This document shows positions 52,984 through 62,665 of a stretch of 64,000 nt of DNA, one piece after another. The notes under the pieces are model-generated. The model saw only the letters and a program-made list of their open reading frames with translations. It did not search any database and was not told the origin of the DNA. The position numbers were made by a program, and so were the translations under genes. The stretch covers positions 186,001-250,000 of the forward strand of contig NZ_WNKW01000004.1 of NCBI RefSeq assembly GCF_009720775.1, in the 5' to 3' direction. This DNA is from Pseudoduganella danionis (lineage in GTDB: Bacteria; Pseudomonadota; Gammaproteobacteria; Burkholderiales; Burkholderiaceae_D). Position 1 is the stretch's first letter. Every line of letters starts with the position of its first letter.

Positions 52984-54923
52984 TGAACAGCCTCATCCTT
53001 CTTTGCATCGGCTTCGGCGATGAAGCCGCCATAGCCCGTCTTCTTCAAATGCACCAGCAGCAGCGAGATCGCAGCCGGCGTCACGCCGGAAATGCGCGAT
53101 GCCTGACCCAGCGTTTCAGGGCGCTGGGCATGCAGTTTCTGGCGTACTTCCACCGACAGCGCGGTGATGTCCAGATAGCTGAAACCTTCCGGCAGCTTGA
53201 GGTTTTCGTAGTGCTCGTGGCGCTCTACTTCGCGCAACTGACGGTCGATATAGCCCGAATATTTGAGCTGGATTTCTACCTGTTCGCGCACCGCTTCGTC
53301 GGTCACACCGGGGCCGGCCAGTTCGCGGCCATCTACGCCGGACAGGCTCATCAGCTTGTCATAGTCCACACCGGGACGGCGCAGCAGGTCGGCCAGCGAG
53401 TATTCACGCTCGATGGCTTGACCAATCACACGCTCCGATTCAGCCGCTGCGAGGATGCGCGGGTTGACCCACGTCGAGCGCAGACGCTCGAGTTCGCGCG
53501 CCACGGCTTCGCGTTTTTCTTCAAATGCCTGCCACTGGGCATCGCCCACGCAACCGAGTTTGCGACCGATTTCCGTCAGGCGCATGTCGGCATTGTCTTC
53601 GCGCAGACTCAGGCGGTACTCGGCGCGGCTGGTGAACATGCGGTACGGTTCCTGCACGCCCTGCGTAACCAGATCATCCACCAGCACGCCCAGATAGGCT
53701 TCGGAACGGGCCGGCGTCCAGGCTTCGCGGCCCTGCGTCTGCAGCGCGGCATTGATGCCGGCCAGCATACCCTGCGCCGCCGCTTCTTCGTAACCGGTGG
53801 TGCCGTTGATCTGGCCAGCGAAATACAGACCGTTGATGGCCTTGGTTTCGAGCGAAGCTTTCAAGCCACGCGGGTCGAAATAATCGTATTCGATGGCATA
53901 GCCGGGACGCAGTATGTGGGCGTTTTCCATGCCCTTCATCGAGCGCACCAGTTCGATCTGCACGTCGAATGGCAGGCTGGTAGAGATGCCGTTCGGGTAG
54001 AACTCGTTGGTGGTCAGGCCCTCCGGTTCCAGGAAAATCTGGTGCGATTCCTTGGCCGAGAAGCGGTGGATTTTGTCTTCGATGGACGGGCAGTAACGCG
54101 GGCCCACGCCTTCGATCACGCCCGTGTACATGGGGCTGCGATCGAGACCGGCACGGATGATGTCGTGCGTGCGGGTGTTGGTATGCGTCACCCAGCAAGG
54201 CATTTGCTGCGGGTGCATAGCGGCATTGCCCATCACGGAAAACACGGGCACGGGATCGAGATCACCGGGCTGCTCCGTCATGGCAGCGAAGTCGATACTG
54301 CGGCCATCGATACGCGGCGGCGTACCGGTTTTCAGACGGCCTTGCGGCAGCTTGAGTTCCTTCAGACGGGCCGACAGCGAGATGGCTGGCGGATCGCCGG
54401 CACGGCCAGCGGAGTAGTTCTGCAGGCCCACGTGGATTTTGCCGTCGAGGAAAGTACCAGCCGTCAGCACCACGGCCGGCGCGAGGAATTTCAGACCGAT
54501 CTGGGTAACGGCGCCGACTACGCGGTCGCCCTCCACCATCAGGTCGTCCACAGCCTGCTGGAACAGCCACAGGTTAGGCTGGTTTTCCAGCCGCGAACGG
54601 ATGGCCTGCTTGTACAGAATACGGTCGGCCTGCGCGCGCGTAGCGCGGACAGCAGGGCCTTTGGAAGAGTTCAGAATACGGAACTGGATGCCCGATTCAT
54701 CGGTTGCGATGGCCATAGCGCCGCCCATGGCGTCGACTTCTTTGACCAGATGGCCCTTGCCGATACCGCCAATGGACGGGTTGCACGACATCTGGCCCAG
54801 CGTCTCGATATTGTGCGTGAGCAGCAAAGTCTTCTGTCCCATGCGGGCAGAAGCGAGCGCAGCCTCGGTACCGGCGTGACCACCGCCGACGACGATGACG
54901 TCGAATTGAGTAGGAAATAACAT
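52980..54923 (-). CDS. mnmG: tRNA uridine-5-carboxymethylaminomethyl modification enzyme MnmG
   Basis: 647 aa FAD protein. The Rossmann motif '[20 protein letters not shown]' lies at residues 8-27, followed by '[20 protein letters not shown]' and the C-terminal helical domain. With MnmE it makes cmnm5U/mnm5U at the wobble position. Length is like that of E. coli MnmG (629 aa). It heads the mnmG-rsmG pair, coupled by an ATGA overlap. parS sites lie just upstream. Confidence 0.97.
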   Translation of the reverse strand: MLFPTQFDVIVVGGGHAGTEAALASARMGQKTLLLTHNIETLGQMSCNPSIGGIGKGHLVKEVDAMGGAMAIATDESGIQFRILNSSKGPAVRATRAQADRILYKQAIRSRLENQPNLWLFQQAVDDLMVEGDRVVGAVTQIGLKFLAPAVVLTAGTFLDGKIHVGLQNYSAGRAGDPPAISLSARLKELKLPQGRLKTGTPPRIDGRSIDFAAMTEQPGDLDPVPVFSVMGNAAMHPQQMPCWVTHTNTRTHDIIRAGLDRSPMYTGVIEGVGPRYCPSIEDKIHRFSAKESHQIFLEPEGLTTNEFYPNGISTSLPFDVQIELVRSMKGMENAHILRPGYAIEYDYFDPRGLKASLETKAINGLYFAGQINGTTGYEEAAAQGMLAGINAALQTQGREAWTPARSEAYLGVLVDDLVTQGVQEPYRMFTSRAEYRLSLREDNADMRLTEIGRKLGCVGDAQWQAFEEKREAVARELERLRSTWVNPRILAAAESERVIGQAIEREYSLADLLRRPGVDYDKLMSLSGVDGRELAGPGVTDEAVREQVEIQLKYSGYIDRQLREVERHEHYENLKLPEGFSYLDITALSVEVRQKLHAQRPETLGQASRISGVTPAAISLLLVHLKKTGYGGFIAEADAKKDEAVQ

Positions 54924-55012
54924 GTTGGAATGCTTTAAAGCGTGGGGATCAAGGTCAGATTATAGAGTCTTTTTACATCTGCGACTTTTTTAGGCACAAA
55001 TTTTTCTGTTTT

Positions 55013-55028
55013 TGTTCCACGTGAAACA
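55013..55028 (-). promoter_or_regulatory. parS site 1
   Basis: Exact 16-bp parS consensus (TGTTTCACGTGGAACA on the minus strand), about 90 bp upstream of mnmG. It is the binding site for ParB encoded at 50533. It faces a second parS at 55081 in opposite orientation. Confidence 0.95.
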
Positions 55029-55031
55029 ATG

Positions 55032-55062
55032 AAAAAGGGCACAGGATGGTGGTCCTGTGCCC
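55032..55062 (-). terminator. Hairpin terminator of the TSUP gene, between parS sites
   Basis: GGGCACAGGA (55037-55046) and TCCTGTGCCC (55053-55062) form a 10-bp perfect stem with a 6-base loop; A5 on the left (55032-55036) gives a U tract for minus-strand transcription from the TSUP gene at 55111. Confidence 0.85.
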
Positions 55063-55080
55063 TCACTCTGATGCCAATAT

Positions 55081-55096
55081 TGTTTCACGTGGAACA
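55081..55096 (+). promoter_or_regulatory. parS site 2
   Basis: A second exact parS consensus (TGTTTCACGTGGAACA on the plus strand), 52 bp from site 1 and in opposite orientation, just downstream of the TSUP gene's stop at 55111. Confidence 0.95.
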
Positions 55097-55110
55097 GTCG
55101 GGTGCTGCCG

Positions 55111-55875
55111 CTACCACCTCAGCCATGCATCGTAGCCCGTTTTCAGAATCAGCAAGGACACCACGATCAGGAACAGTTGCCGGACAAAACCGCTGCCATG
55201 CTTCATGGCCAACCGCGAACCAATGAAGGCACCGGCGATCTGGCAGACCGCCATCATCAGCCCCAACTGCCAGATCAGGTGGCCGCTGTAGCCGAACCAG
55301 ATCAGCGCGGCGAAATTGCAGGCCACATTGACCACCTTGGCCACGGCCGACGCGCCGAGAAAATCGAAGCCGAAGATGCGTACGAACAGGAACACCAAAA
55401 AGCTGCCAGTACCGGGACCGAAGAAGCCATCGTAAAAGCCGATGCCGGAACCAACCAGCAGCGCCAGCGTCTGTTCCTTCGTCCCGCTGTGCACGGGTGC
55501 ATGGACCGAACCGAAATCCTTGCGGGCGAAGGTATAGGCCGCGACGGCAACCAGCACGACGGGCAGCAGCAGGCGCATGAACTCGGCCGACACCTGCGTC
55601 ACCGTGTAGGCGCCGAGGAAGGCAAACACCAGCGCCGCAATCGCCGCCGGTGCCGCCACCGACCAGGCGATCGTTACCCGCCGTGCATAGCTGACCGCCG
55701 CAACGCTAGTACCGAAAATACTGGCCAGCTTGTTGGTCCCGATCAGTGTAGCCGGCGCCATATTGGGGAACACCGAAAACATGGTGGGCAACTGTATCAG
55801 CCCGCCGCCACCCACCACTGCATCCACCAGACCGGCACTGAATGCCGCCACGCCCAACAACAGATAATCAACCAT
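55111..55875 (-). CDS. TSUP family transporter (TauE/SafE-like)
   Basis: 254 aa with about eight hydrophobic segments and the TSUP signatures 'GLVDAVVGGGGLIQLPTM' (N-terminal) and 'GFYDGFFGPGTGSFLVFLFV' (second repeat, near residue 135). Family members export or import sulfite, organosulfonates or other small anions; the substrate here is not determinable. Its transcript ends at the hairpin between the two parS sites. It is divergent from the Fe-ADH gene. Confidence 0.88.
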   Translation of the reverse strand: MVDYLLLGVAAFSAGLVDAVVGGGGLIQLPTMFSVFPNMAPATLIGTNKLASIFGTSVAAVSYARRVTIAWSVAAPAAIAALVFAFLGAYTVTQVSAEFMRLLLPVVLVAVAAYTFARKDFGSVHAPVHSGTKEQTLALLVGSGIGFYDGFFGPGTGSFLVFLFVRIFGFDFLGASAVAKVVNVACNFAALIWFGYSGHLIWQLGLMMAVCQIAGAFIGSRLAMKHGSGFVRQLFLIVVSLLILKTGYDAWLRW

Positions 55876-56017
55876 AAGAACCTTCAGCTATCCTGCACTA
55901 CCCCATCTGGGCAAAGGCTACATTGTACGGAAGAAATTTCACCGCGTTCATGCCGATCACGCATACATGGAGTAAGCTAGAACGGTCTGCCAAAACTCAG
56001 CTAAACGAGGAAATCCC

Positions 56018-57184
56018 ATGCCCGAATTCCCCCCGTTTGCCTTCAGCACCGTCGCCCACATCGTTGCCGAACCGGGTGCTGCAGCCAACCTAGGCGCCCA
56101 CCTTCGCCAGCACTTCCCACACGCCCGCCGTGCACTGTTCATCACGGATGCCGGCTTTCTCCGTACCGGCCTGGTGCAGGCGCCCGTGGCCAGCGTTAAG
56201 GCGGCAGGTCTGACCTGCGAGATCTATTCGGAAGTCATCGCCGACCCGCCAGAAAAGACCATACTCGATGCGCTGGAAGTGGCACGGGTGGCTGGCAGCG
56301 ATATCATCATCGGCATAGGCGGTGGCAGTTCCATGGATGTGGCCAAGCTGATCGCCGTGCTCGCCAATAGCGATCAAGCACTTAGTGCCATCTACGGGAT
56401 CGGCAATGTGGTCGGCCACCGGCTACCGCTGGTGCAGATTCCCACTACGGCCGGCACAGGTTCGGAAGTCACCAACATCGCCATCGTGACGACGGGCGCT
56501 ACCACAAAAATGGGCATCGTCGCGCCGCAACTCTATGCCGATCTTGCATTGCTCGATGCCGAGCTGACGCTAGGATTGCCACCCGCCGTGACGGCGGCGA
56601 CAGGTATCGATGCCATGGTGCACGCCATCGAGGCCTACACCACGCGCCATAAAAAGAATCCGCTGTCGGACATGCTGGCGAAACAGGCGCTTAGCCTGCT
56701 GTCGGCCAATCTGCTGCATGTCTGCGAACACGGGCGCGATCTGGTGGCCCGTCAGGCCATGCTGCTGGGTGCCATGCTGGCAGGGCAGGCCTTCTCGAAT
56801 GCACCAGTGGCCGCCGTCCATGCGCTGGCCTATCCCATAGGCGGCAACTTCCATGTGCCGCACGGCCTGTCCAATTCACTCGTGCTACCCCACGTGCTGC
56901 GCTTCAATATGCCAGTGGCCATGCCGCTGTATGCCGAACTGGCCGAGGTGGTGGTGCCACAGGCCAGCGGCAGTACGGAAGCGCGGGCCGAAGCGCTGGT
57001 GGTTGCAATGGAGCAACTAGCGGCTTCTGCCGGTATCGAACGGCGGCTACAGCAGGTCGGTATTACGGAACAAGATCTGGACAAACTGGCCGACGACGCC
57101 ATGCTGCAGACCAGGCTGCTGGGGAATAATCTGCGCAACATTGAACGCGCCGATGCGCGCGCCATCTACGCCGCAGCACTGTGA
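56018..57184 (+). CDS. Iron-containing alcohol dehydrogenase
   Basis: 388 aa group III alcohol dehydrogenase. The NAD-binding 'GIGGGSSMDVAKLIAVLA' is near residues 100-117 and the metal-ligand motif 'VHALAYPIGGNFHVPHGLSN' near 265-284 contains three His; an earlier Asp ('PAVTAATGIDAMVHAIEAY') completes the site. The substrate is unknown (alcohol or hydroxy acid such as 4-hydroxybutyrate). GAGGAAA precedes the ATG. It is a single gene, convergent with the oligomer hydrolase. Confidence 0.9.
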   Translation: MPEFPPFAFSTVAHIVAEPGAAANLGAHLRQHFPHARRALFITDAGFLRTGLVQAPVASVKAAGLTCEIYSEVIADPPEKTILDALEVARVAGSDIIIGIGGGSSMDVAKLIAVLANSDQALSAIYGIGNVVGHRLPLVQIPTTAGTGSEVTNIAIVTTGATTKMGIVAPQLYADLALLDAELTLGLPPAVTAATGIDAMVHAIEAYTTRHKKNPLSDMLAKQALSLLSANLLHVCEHGRDLVARQAMLLGAMLAGQAFSNAPVAAVHALAYPIGGNFHVPHGLSNSLVLPHVLRFNMPVAMPLYAELAEVVVPQASGSTEARAEALVVAMEQLAASAGIERRLQQVGITEQDLDKLADDAMLQTRLLGNNLRNIERADARAIYAAAL

Positions 57185-57220
57185 GCCTGCCCCCGCGCCA
57201 GCCGGAGACAGCACGCTAGC

Positions 57221-59287
57221 TCAATCCGGCACCGTCACGGTATTGCCGCTGACGATGATGGCGTCCGCCAGCGGCGGCGCCGTGGCCAGCGCGGGTACAT
57301 TCAGCAACGTAATAGGCGTACTGTTATCGCTACGCACCAGCGTGCGCACCACCTGTGAAGGCGGCAGTGCCTGCGCCGGATTACGCAGATGAGCCAGCAT
57401 GGCATCGAGTGCGCGGAACAGATACACGTGCAGCGGCACGATATTCGCAGGCAGCGCGTTGCTAAAGGAATCGAAGTGGTTGGCATTGAGCACTTCGACA
57501 TAGCGTAGCTGGCTGCTCGCCCCTTCCACCGACGCGTTCAAACCCAGATAGGCGCGCGAAGCAAAGTTCACGGGGATCAGCGTATCGCTGCGTCCCTGCA
57601 CGATGATGGCCGGCTTGCCATGCAGGTCGCCGCTCGCCTGCACCTCGGCCATGCCGGCCTTGACCCGTGCGCTCTGTGCGGCCAGTGCAGGGCTGAGCGC
57701 CGCACCGCTCACAGGGTCTACCCCCGTAGCCAGTGCGCGCAGACACAGAAAACCATCAAGCGACTGGTCAGCCAGATTGCTGCTGGGCGAAACACCGAAC
57801 TGATAGGCCCGGGCGCCGCCTACAGCATCTTCGTAGACCACATTGCCGACGATACCGTTCTGGCTGGCGAAACTACTGGCGCGCTGGGCGGCTGTCAGGG
57901 CGACCGGAATCCCGCTGGCATCCGTCGCTGCGAAGGAAAAACCGCACAGCTTGTCCGTCACGGAAAACTTGCCATAAGCATAAGCGTAAGTCACGGCCAC
58001 CAGCACATTGGTGCCTGCGTGGGCAGCCTGCAGGGGATCGGAATCAGCTAACCAGCCATAGGCTTTCAGACGTGCTCTGGCATCCGCCTGCTGTGCAGCC
58101 AGATCGGCACCAACCAGCAAACCTTTCGCTACCAGCGCCGTACACCGCCCGGGCGCCGCGGGCAAGGCGGCTATGCAGGGCTGATACAGCGCCGCATAGG
58201 TGGAATAATCAAACAGCGCCTTGCCATAACCGCTCACGGCAGCAGTGCCCTGCCGCACCGTGTAAGTGCCCGTGCTAGCCGGTTGCACTTGCGGCTCGCT
58301 GACCGCCACACCGCTGATCAAGCCCTTGCTATCCTGTTCGGCCGCCCGCAAAGCTGCACCGGCGCCATTGGATATGCTGGAGGCTATCGTGATGGTGTTG
58401 TTCGGAGAAAAGCGCTGCAGGTGGTGCTGGCCATCGCGCGCCAGCATGCCGTACTTTTCGTTGAGCACATAGAAAGCAAATTCCACTGCCTGCAGCGTCA
58501 TCCTGCCCCAGTCCTTTTCGGGATTCTGCTGCGAATGGGCATGCTTGAACGCTATGCGCGCGGGGAAAGCCGCAGCGTAGGCGGCACGCGCCGCATCATC
58601 GAGCGCCGGTACAAAACTGGCGGCCTTGCCTGCCGACAGGCGCGTTGCCCGCACCCCGTTCTGCAGGTTCACACTGTCGTCGTCGAAGGTGTACAGCCCC
58701 GTACCGCTGCCCTTGTCGCTGTACGCCACGGCACAGCGATTCTTCAGCCCCCACTCGCCTGCGCTGCCGATGGCACCATACACGCCACGCGAACCGCTGG
58801 AGGTGGCCGTCACGATGCAGGGCTGGGCCGGATCGAAGCTGGCAGGCACTTGCACCATCAGCGTGACGTTCTGCTGGCCGCTGCCGTCATCGGCATAGGC
58901 CAGATACTCCGTTCCCGCCACCAGCCCCTGGCCGCTGCCTGCTATCCCGGCCGCATCCACATTCGGGCCGTACAGCGTGCCATAGCCGCTATTGGCGGCG
59001 ATATCGAGCACGGCACGGTAGTTGGCATAGATAGCGTTACGACGCAGCTCAGAGGCCGTAGGACGCGCCGGATCGGCATAGGCAGGGGTAGGCCCTGCCA
59101 GACCGCCGGCGCCCAGCCCAGCGGTCAGCAAATCGTCGCTCTGGCCATCGTAACTGGTCGAGGTCATGGCGCCCAGAAAAACAGGCGCCAGATTCAGCGC
59201 TTCAGGTTCATCATCATGGTGGTGATGTGCACCGCAAGCGACCAGCGCACAGCCCGTCAGCGCCAGCCCAATCGTCCTGATCGACAT
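57221..59287 (-). CDS. 3-hydroxybutyrate oligomer hydrolase, lipoprotein form
   Basis: 688 aa. The N-terminus 'MSIRTIGLALTGCALVACGA' has a lipobox (A-L-V-A-C), so it is a predicted lipoprotein, followed by a His/Asp-rich 'HHHHDDE'. The hydrolase core contains 'SISNGAGAALRAAEQDSKG', where the Ser in SNGAG is the expected nucleophile. It cleaves 3-hydroxybutyrate dimers and oligomers released from PHB. The start at 59287 was chosen over 59320 because the lipoprotein signal begins there. It ends near the convergent Fe-ADH gene. Confidence 0.9.
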   Translation of the reverse strand: MSIRTIGLALTGCALVACGAHHHHDDEPEALNLAPVFLGAMTSTSYDGQSDDLLTAGLGAGGLAGPTPAYADPARPTASELRRNAIYANYRAVLDIAANSGYGTLYGPNVDAAGIAGSGQGLVAGTEYLAYADDGSGQQNVTLMVQVPASFDPAQPCIVTATSSGSRGVYGAIGSAGEWGLKNRCAVAYSDKGSGTGLYTFDDDSVNLQNGVRATRLSAGKAASFVPALDDAARAAYAAAFPARIAFKHAHSQQNPEKDWGRMTLQAVEFAFYVLNEKYGMLARDGQHHLQRFSPNNTITIASSISNGAGAALRAAEQDSKGLISGVAVSEPQVQPASTGTYTVRQGTAAVSGYGKALFDYSTYAALYQPCIAALPAAPGRCTALVAKGLLVGADLAAQQADARARLKAYGWLADSDPLQAAHAGTNVLVAVTYAYAYGKFSVTDKLCGFSFAATDASGIPVALTAAQRASSFASQNGIVGNVVYEDAVGGARAYQFGVSPSSNLADQSLDGFLCLRALATGVDPVSGAALSPALAAQSARVKAGMAEVQASGDLHGKPAIIVQGRSDTLIPVNFASRAYLGLNASVEGASSQLRYVEVLNANHFDSFSNALPANIVPLHVYLFRALDAMLAHLRNPAQALPPSQVVRTLVRSDNSTPITLLNVPALATAPPLADAIIVSGNTVTVPD

Positions 59288-59333
59288 ATCTACCTCGGCA
59301 GAAAAAAGGTGGACTGCCAATGTACGCCGGACG

Positions 59334-59364
59334 AAAAAAAAGCGCCGGACTGTTCGTCCGGCGC
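59334..59364 (-). terminator. Terminator of the second LIV operon
   Basis: Stem GCGCCGGAC (59342-59350) with GTCCGGCGC (59356-59364), loop TGTTC; eight A on the left form the U tract for minus-strand transcripts. It lies about 40 bp past the livM stop and just upstream of the oligomer hydrolase gene. Confidence 0.88.
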
Positions 59365-59401
59365 CTGTGCTGCATCAAGCCTGAAGCCCTGTCCAGCTTC
59401 T

Positions 59402-60385
59402 CTATGCAGCTTTCTTGCTATTGCCATTCGGCAGGCGGGCAATAATTTCGCCCACTATGCCGCGGCGGAACAGCAGCACGCAGGCAATGAAGATCAGGCC
59501 CGTCACCATGCTGACCGCTTCACCGAGCGTGTTAAACCATTCGATGCCGCTGCGGCTAGCCAACGCGATGCCCAGATCGCCCAGCTTGTTTTCCAGAGCG
59601 ATGATGATGATGGCGCCCAGCACGGGACCGGCCAGCGTGCCCATGCCCCCTACCAGCGTCATCAGAATCACCAGACCCGACATACTCCAGTGCACATCGG
59701 TCAGCGTTTCAAAACCCTGCACCAGCATATTCGACGCACCGGCCAGCCCGGCCAGCGCAGCGGACAGCACAAACGCCAGCAGCTTGTAACGGTCCACGTC
59801 ATAGCCGAGCGAAATGGCGCGCGGCTCGTTTTCCTTGATAGCTTTCAGCACCTGCCCGAACGGCGAATGGATGGTGCGCACGATCAGCATAAACGCGAGT
59901 ATGCACACGGCCAGCACGAAGAAGTACAGCGCCACATCGTTGCCCAGATCGATAGCGCCGAACAGCTTGCCACGTGGAACACCCTGCAGCCCATCTTCGC
60001 CGCCCGTGAACTCACCGGCGCGCAGTGCACCGAAGTACACCATCTGCGCCAGCGCCAGCGTGATCATGGAGAAGTAGATGCCCTGCCGGCGGATCGCCAG
60101 CGCGCCCATCACCAGACCGATCAGCGCGCCAGCGGCGACACCGGCCAGCAAACCCAGCTCGACGGGCCAGCCCCAGACTTTCATCGCATTGCCCGCCACA
60201 TAGCCGGCGGCGCCGAAGAAGGCCGCGTGACCAAACGAGAGCAAGCCCGTATAGCCGATCAGCAGATTGAAGGCGCAGGCAAACAGCGAGAAGCACAACA
60301 GCTTGGCCAGAAACACGGGATAGCCGATAAACGGCGCCAGCAGCGCCACCAGTAGTGCGAGGGTATAAGCAATTTTCTTATGCAT
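59402..60385 (-). CDS. livM: Branched-chain amino acid ABC transporter permease LivM
   Basis: 327 aa with about eight hydrophobic helices. LivM hallmarks: 'NLLIGYTGLLSFGHAAFFGA' and 'GQVLKAIKENEPRAISLGYD' (coupling helix). It is the last gene of the second LIV operon, 10 bp after livH, followed by a strong terminator. Unlike the first importer there are no CoA ligases alongside, so amino-acid or general small-acid uptake is more likely (inference). Confidence 0.94.
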   Translation of the reverse strand: MHKKIAYTLALLVALLAPFIGYPVFLAKLLCFSLFACAFNLLIGYTGLLSFGHAAFFGAAGYVAGNAMKVWGWPVELGLLAGVAAGALIGLVMGALAIRRQGIYFSMITLALAQMVYFGALRAGEFTGGEDGLQGVPRGKLFGAIDLGNDVALYFFVLAVCILAFMLIVRTIHSPFGQVLKAIKENEPRAISLGYDVDRYKLLAFVLSAALAGLAGASNMLVQGFETLTDVHWSMSGLVILMTLVGGMGTLAGPVLGAIIIIALENKLGDLGIALASRSGIEWFNTLGEAVSMVTGLIFIACVLLFRRGIVGEIIARLPNGNSKKAA

Positions 60386-60395
60386 AGTCGGCCTC

Positions 60396-61280
60396 TTATT
60401 TTTCTTTACCGAACAGGCCAGCAGGACGGATCAGCAGCACGATCACCATCACCAGAAATACCACGGTCGAAGAAAACTCGGGATAGAACACTTTGGTCAG
60501 GCCTTCGATCACGCCCAGCCCCAGCCCCGTCAGGATGGAGCCGATAATCGAGCCCATGCCGCCGATCACCACCACGGCGAACACCACGATAATCAGGTTC
60601 TGCCCCATCAGCGGCTGCACCTGGATCACAGGCGCGGCCAGCACGCCGGCGAAACCGGCCAGTGCCACGCCGAAGCCATAGGTCAGGGTGACCATCAGCG
60701 GCACATTGATGCCGAAGGCTTCCACCAGCTTGGGGTTTTCCGTACCGGCGCGCAGATAGGCGCCCAGCTTGGTTTTTTCGATCACGAACCAGGTACCGAG
60801 ACAGACGGCCAGCGAGGCCAGCACCACCCAGGCACGGTAATTGGGCAGCATCATGAAGCCGAGATCAGTTGCTCCCGCCAGTGCTTCCGGCACTTCGAAA
60901 CGCTGGCCCGAAACGCCGTAGAACGAGCGGAACACGCCTTCCAGCAGCAAGGTAATGCCGAAGGTCAGCAGCAGGCCATACAGGTGATCTAGCTTGTACA
61001 GCCAGCGCAGCATGGTCTTTTCGATGATGATGCCGAACACGCCCACGATCAGCGGCGCCAGTACCAGCATCACCCAGTAATTGAGGCCGAAATACGCCAT
61101 GCCCATCCACGCCAGAAACGCGCCCATCATGTACAGCGCGCCGTGGGAAAAGTTAATCACGTTCAGCAGGCCGAAAATCACGGCCAGACCGAGCGACAGC
61201 ATTGCGTAGAACGAGCCATTGACGAGCCCCAGTAGTAACTGGCTCAGCATCGCAGGCAAAGGAACGCCGAAGATTTCCAT
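60396..61280 (-). CDS. livH: Branched-chain amino acid ABC transporter permease LivH
   Basis: 294 aa. It starts 'MEIFGVPLPAMLSQLLLGLV' and has 'LGLAVIFGLLNVINFSHGAL', 'KLGAYLRAGTENPKLVEAFG' and about eight membrane helices. The ATG at 61280 was chosen because conserved sequence begins there; an in-frame upstream ATG at 61361 gives 27 low-complexity residues. It pairs with LivM to form the transport pore. Confidence 0.94.
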   Translation of the reverse strand: MEIFGVPLPAMLSQLLLGLVNGSFYAMLSLGLAVIFGLLNVINFSHGALYMMGAFLAWMGMAYFGLNYWVMLVLAPLIVGVFGIIIEKTMLRWLYKLDHLYGLLLTFGITLLLEGVFRSFYGVSGQRFEVPEALAGATDLGFMMLPNYRAWVVLASLAVCLGTWFVIEKTKLGAYLRAGTENPKLVEAFGINVPLMVTLTYGFGVALAGFAGVLAAPVIQVQPLMGQNLIIVVFAVVVIGGMGSIIGSILTGLGLGVIEGLTKVFYPEFSSTVVFLVMVIVLLIRPAGLFGKEK

Positions 61281-61369
61281 GAGATCACAATATAAAGATC
61301 GCCTGCCCGGACGGGCAGGCGTGTAGCAGGGAAACGGCCGGACTCGCTCCGGCCTGTGCACAACTCAGC

Positions 61370-62578
61370 TTATTTCCACAGCGAGCATTTGGTTTCCGCC
61401 TTGGTGGCGTAGGCCTGATCACCCGGTATGGTGGCCACCACTTTGTAGTAGTCCCATGGGTACTTCGATTCCGACTGCTTCTTCACTTCCATCAGATACA
61501 TATCGTGCACCATGCGGCCGTCCGGACGGATCACGCCGTTCTTGGCGAACATGTCGTTGATCTTGTTGGCTTTCAGGTAGGCCATGACTTTTTCCGTGTC
61601 ATCCGTACCGACGGCTTTCACGGCTTTCAGGTAGTTGCAGGCGGCCGAGTAGTCGGCAGCCTGCAGCATCGAAGGCTCTTTCTTCATCTTCTCGAAATAG
61701 CGCTTCGACCAGGCGCGGGTTTCCGCATTCGCATCCCAGTACCAGCCGTCGGTCAGATACATGCCCTGGGTCATGTTCAAGCCCAGCGAGTGGATATCGT
61801 TGATGAAGATCAGCAGACCGGCCAGCTTCATTTTCTTGGTGATGCCGAATTCGTTGGCGGCCTTGATGGAATTGATGGCATCGCCACCGGCATTGGCCAG
61901 TCCCAGTATCTGCGCGCCCGAGGACTGGGCCTGCAGCAGGAAGGACGAGAAGTCGGAAGCCGACAGCGGGTGCTTGACTGAGCCCAGCACTTTACCGCCC
62001 GAGGACTTGACCACATCCGACGTATCTTTTTCCAGCGAGGCACCGAAGGCATAGTCAGCCGTCAGGAAATACCAGTTCTTGCCGCCCTGCTTCACAATCG
62101 CGCCGCCCGTACCGCGTGCCAGCGCGATGGTGTCGTAGGCGTAGTGGATGGTGTAAGGCGTGCACTCCTCATTAGTCAGACGGGCCGAACCCGCACCAAT
62201 GGAAATGAAGACTTTTTTCTTCTCGGCGGCCACTTTGGCCATGGCCAGATTGGCGCCCGAGTTGGTGCCACCAACCAGCATGTCCACGCCCTGCTGGTCG
62301 AACCATTCGCGTGCTTTGGAGGCGGCGATATCAGCCTTGTTCTGGTGGTCGGCGGAAATGAACTCGACTTTTTTACCGGCAATGACGACACCTGCATCGG
62401 CTATCGCCATCTTGATGGCTTCGGCGCCACCGGCACCGTCGATATCGGCATACAGACCGGACATGTCGGTAATCAGACCGATTTTGATGGTGTCGCCCGA
62501 TACCTGCGCCTGCGCGGCAAAGGACAGGCCGAAAGTGCAGGCAGCAGTCGCTGCAAGGGTGATGGCTTTGAGTTTCAT
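61370..62578 (-). CDS. LIV-type ABC transporter substrate-binding protein
   Basis: 402 aa. The signal peptide 'MKLKAITLAATAACTFGLS' ends near 'AQA-QV'; the mature part is a type I periplasmic-binding fold ('IKIGLITDMSGLYADIDGAG', 'AKVAAEKKKVFISIGAGSA'). It delivers the ligand to the LivHM permease. It lies 87 bp downstream of livF and 89 bp upstream of livH, larger gaps that often contain processing or attenuation sites for a highly expressed receptor. Confidence 0.93.
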   Translation of the reverse strand: MKLKAITLAATAACTFGLSFAAQAQVSGDTIKIGLITDMSGLYADIDGAGGAEAIKMAIADAGVVIAGKKVEFISADHQNKADIAASKAREWFDQQGVDMLVGGTNSGANLAMAKVAAEKKKVFISIGAGSARLTNEECTPYTIHYAYDTIALARGTGGAIVKQGGKNWYFLTADYAFGASLEKDTSDVVKSSGGKVLGSVKHPLSASDFSSFLLQAQSSGAQILGLANAGGDAINSIKAANEFGITKKMKLAGLLIFINDIHSLGLNMTQGMYLTDGWYWDANAETRAWSKRYFEKMKKEPSMLQAADYSAACNYLKAVKAVGTDDTEKVMAYLKANKINDMFAKNGVIRPDGRMVHDMYLMEVKKQSESKYPWDYYKVVATIPGDQAYATKAETKCSLWK

Positions 62579-62665
62579 GGTGTCTCCGTCTCTAAAAAAG
62601 GTGTGCTTGCTTATTGTTTTACACAGACCAGAACCTGCTTCACTTACTTAATTTGCTGAATTTAC

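Noticed and set aside
52959..54920. Open frame of 653 codons on the plus strand
   Set aside because: Exact antisense of mnmG, which is unmistakable.
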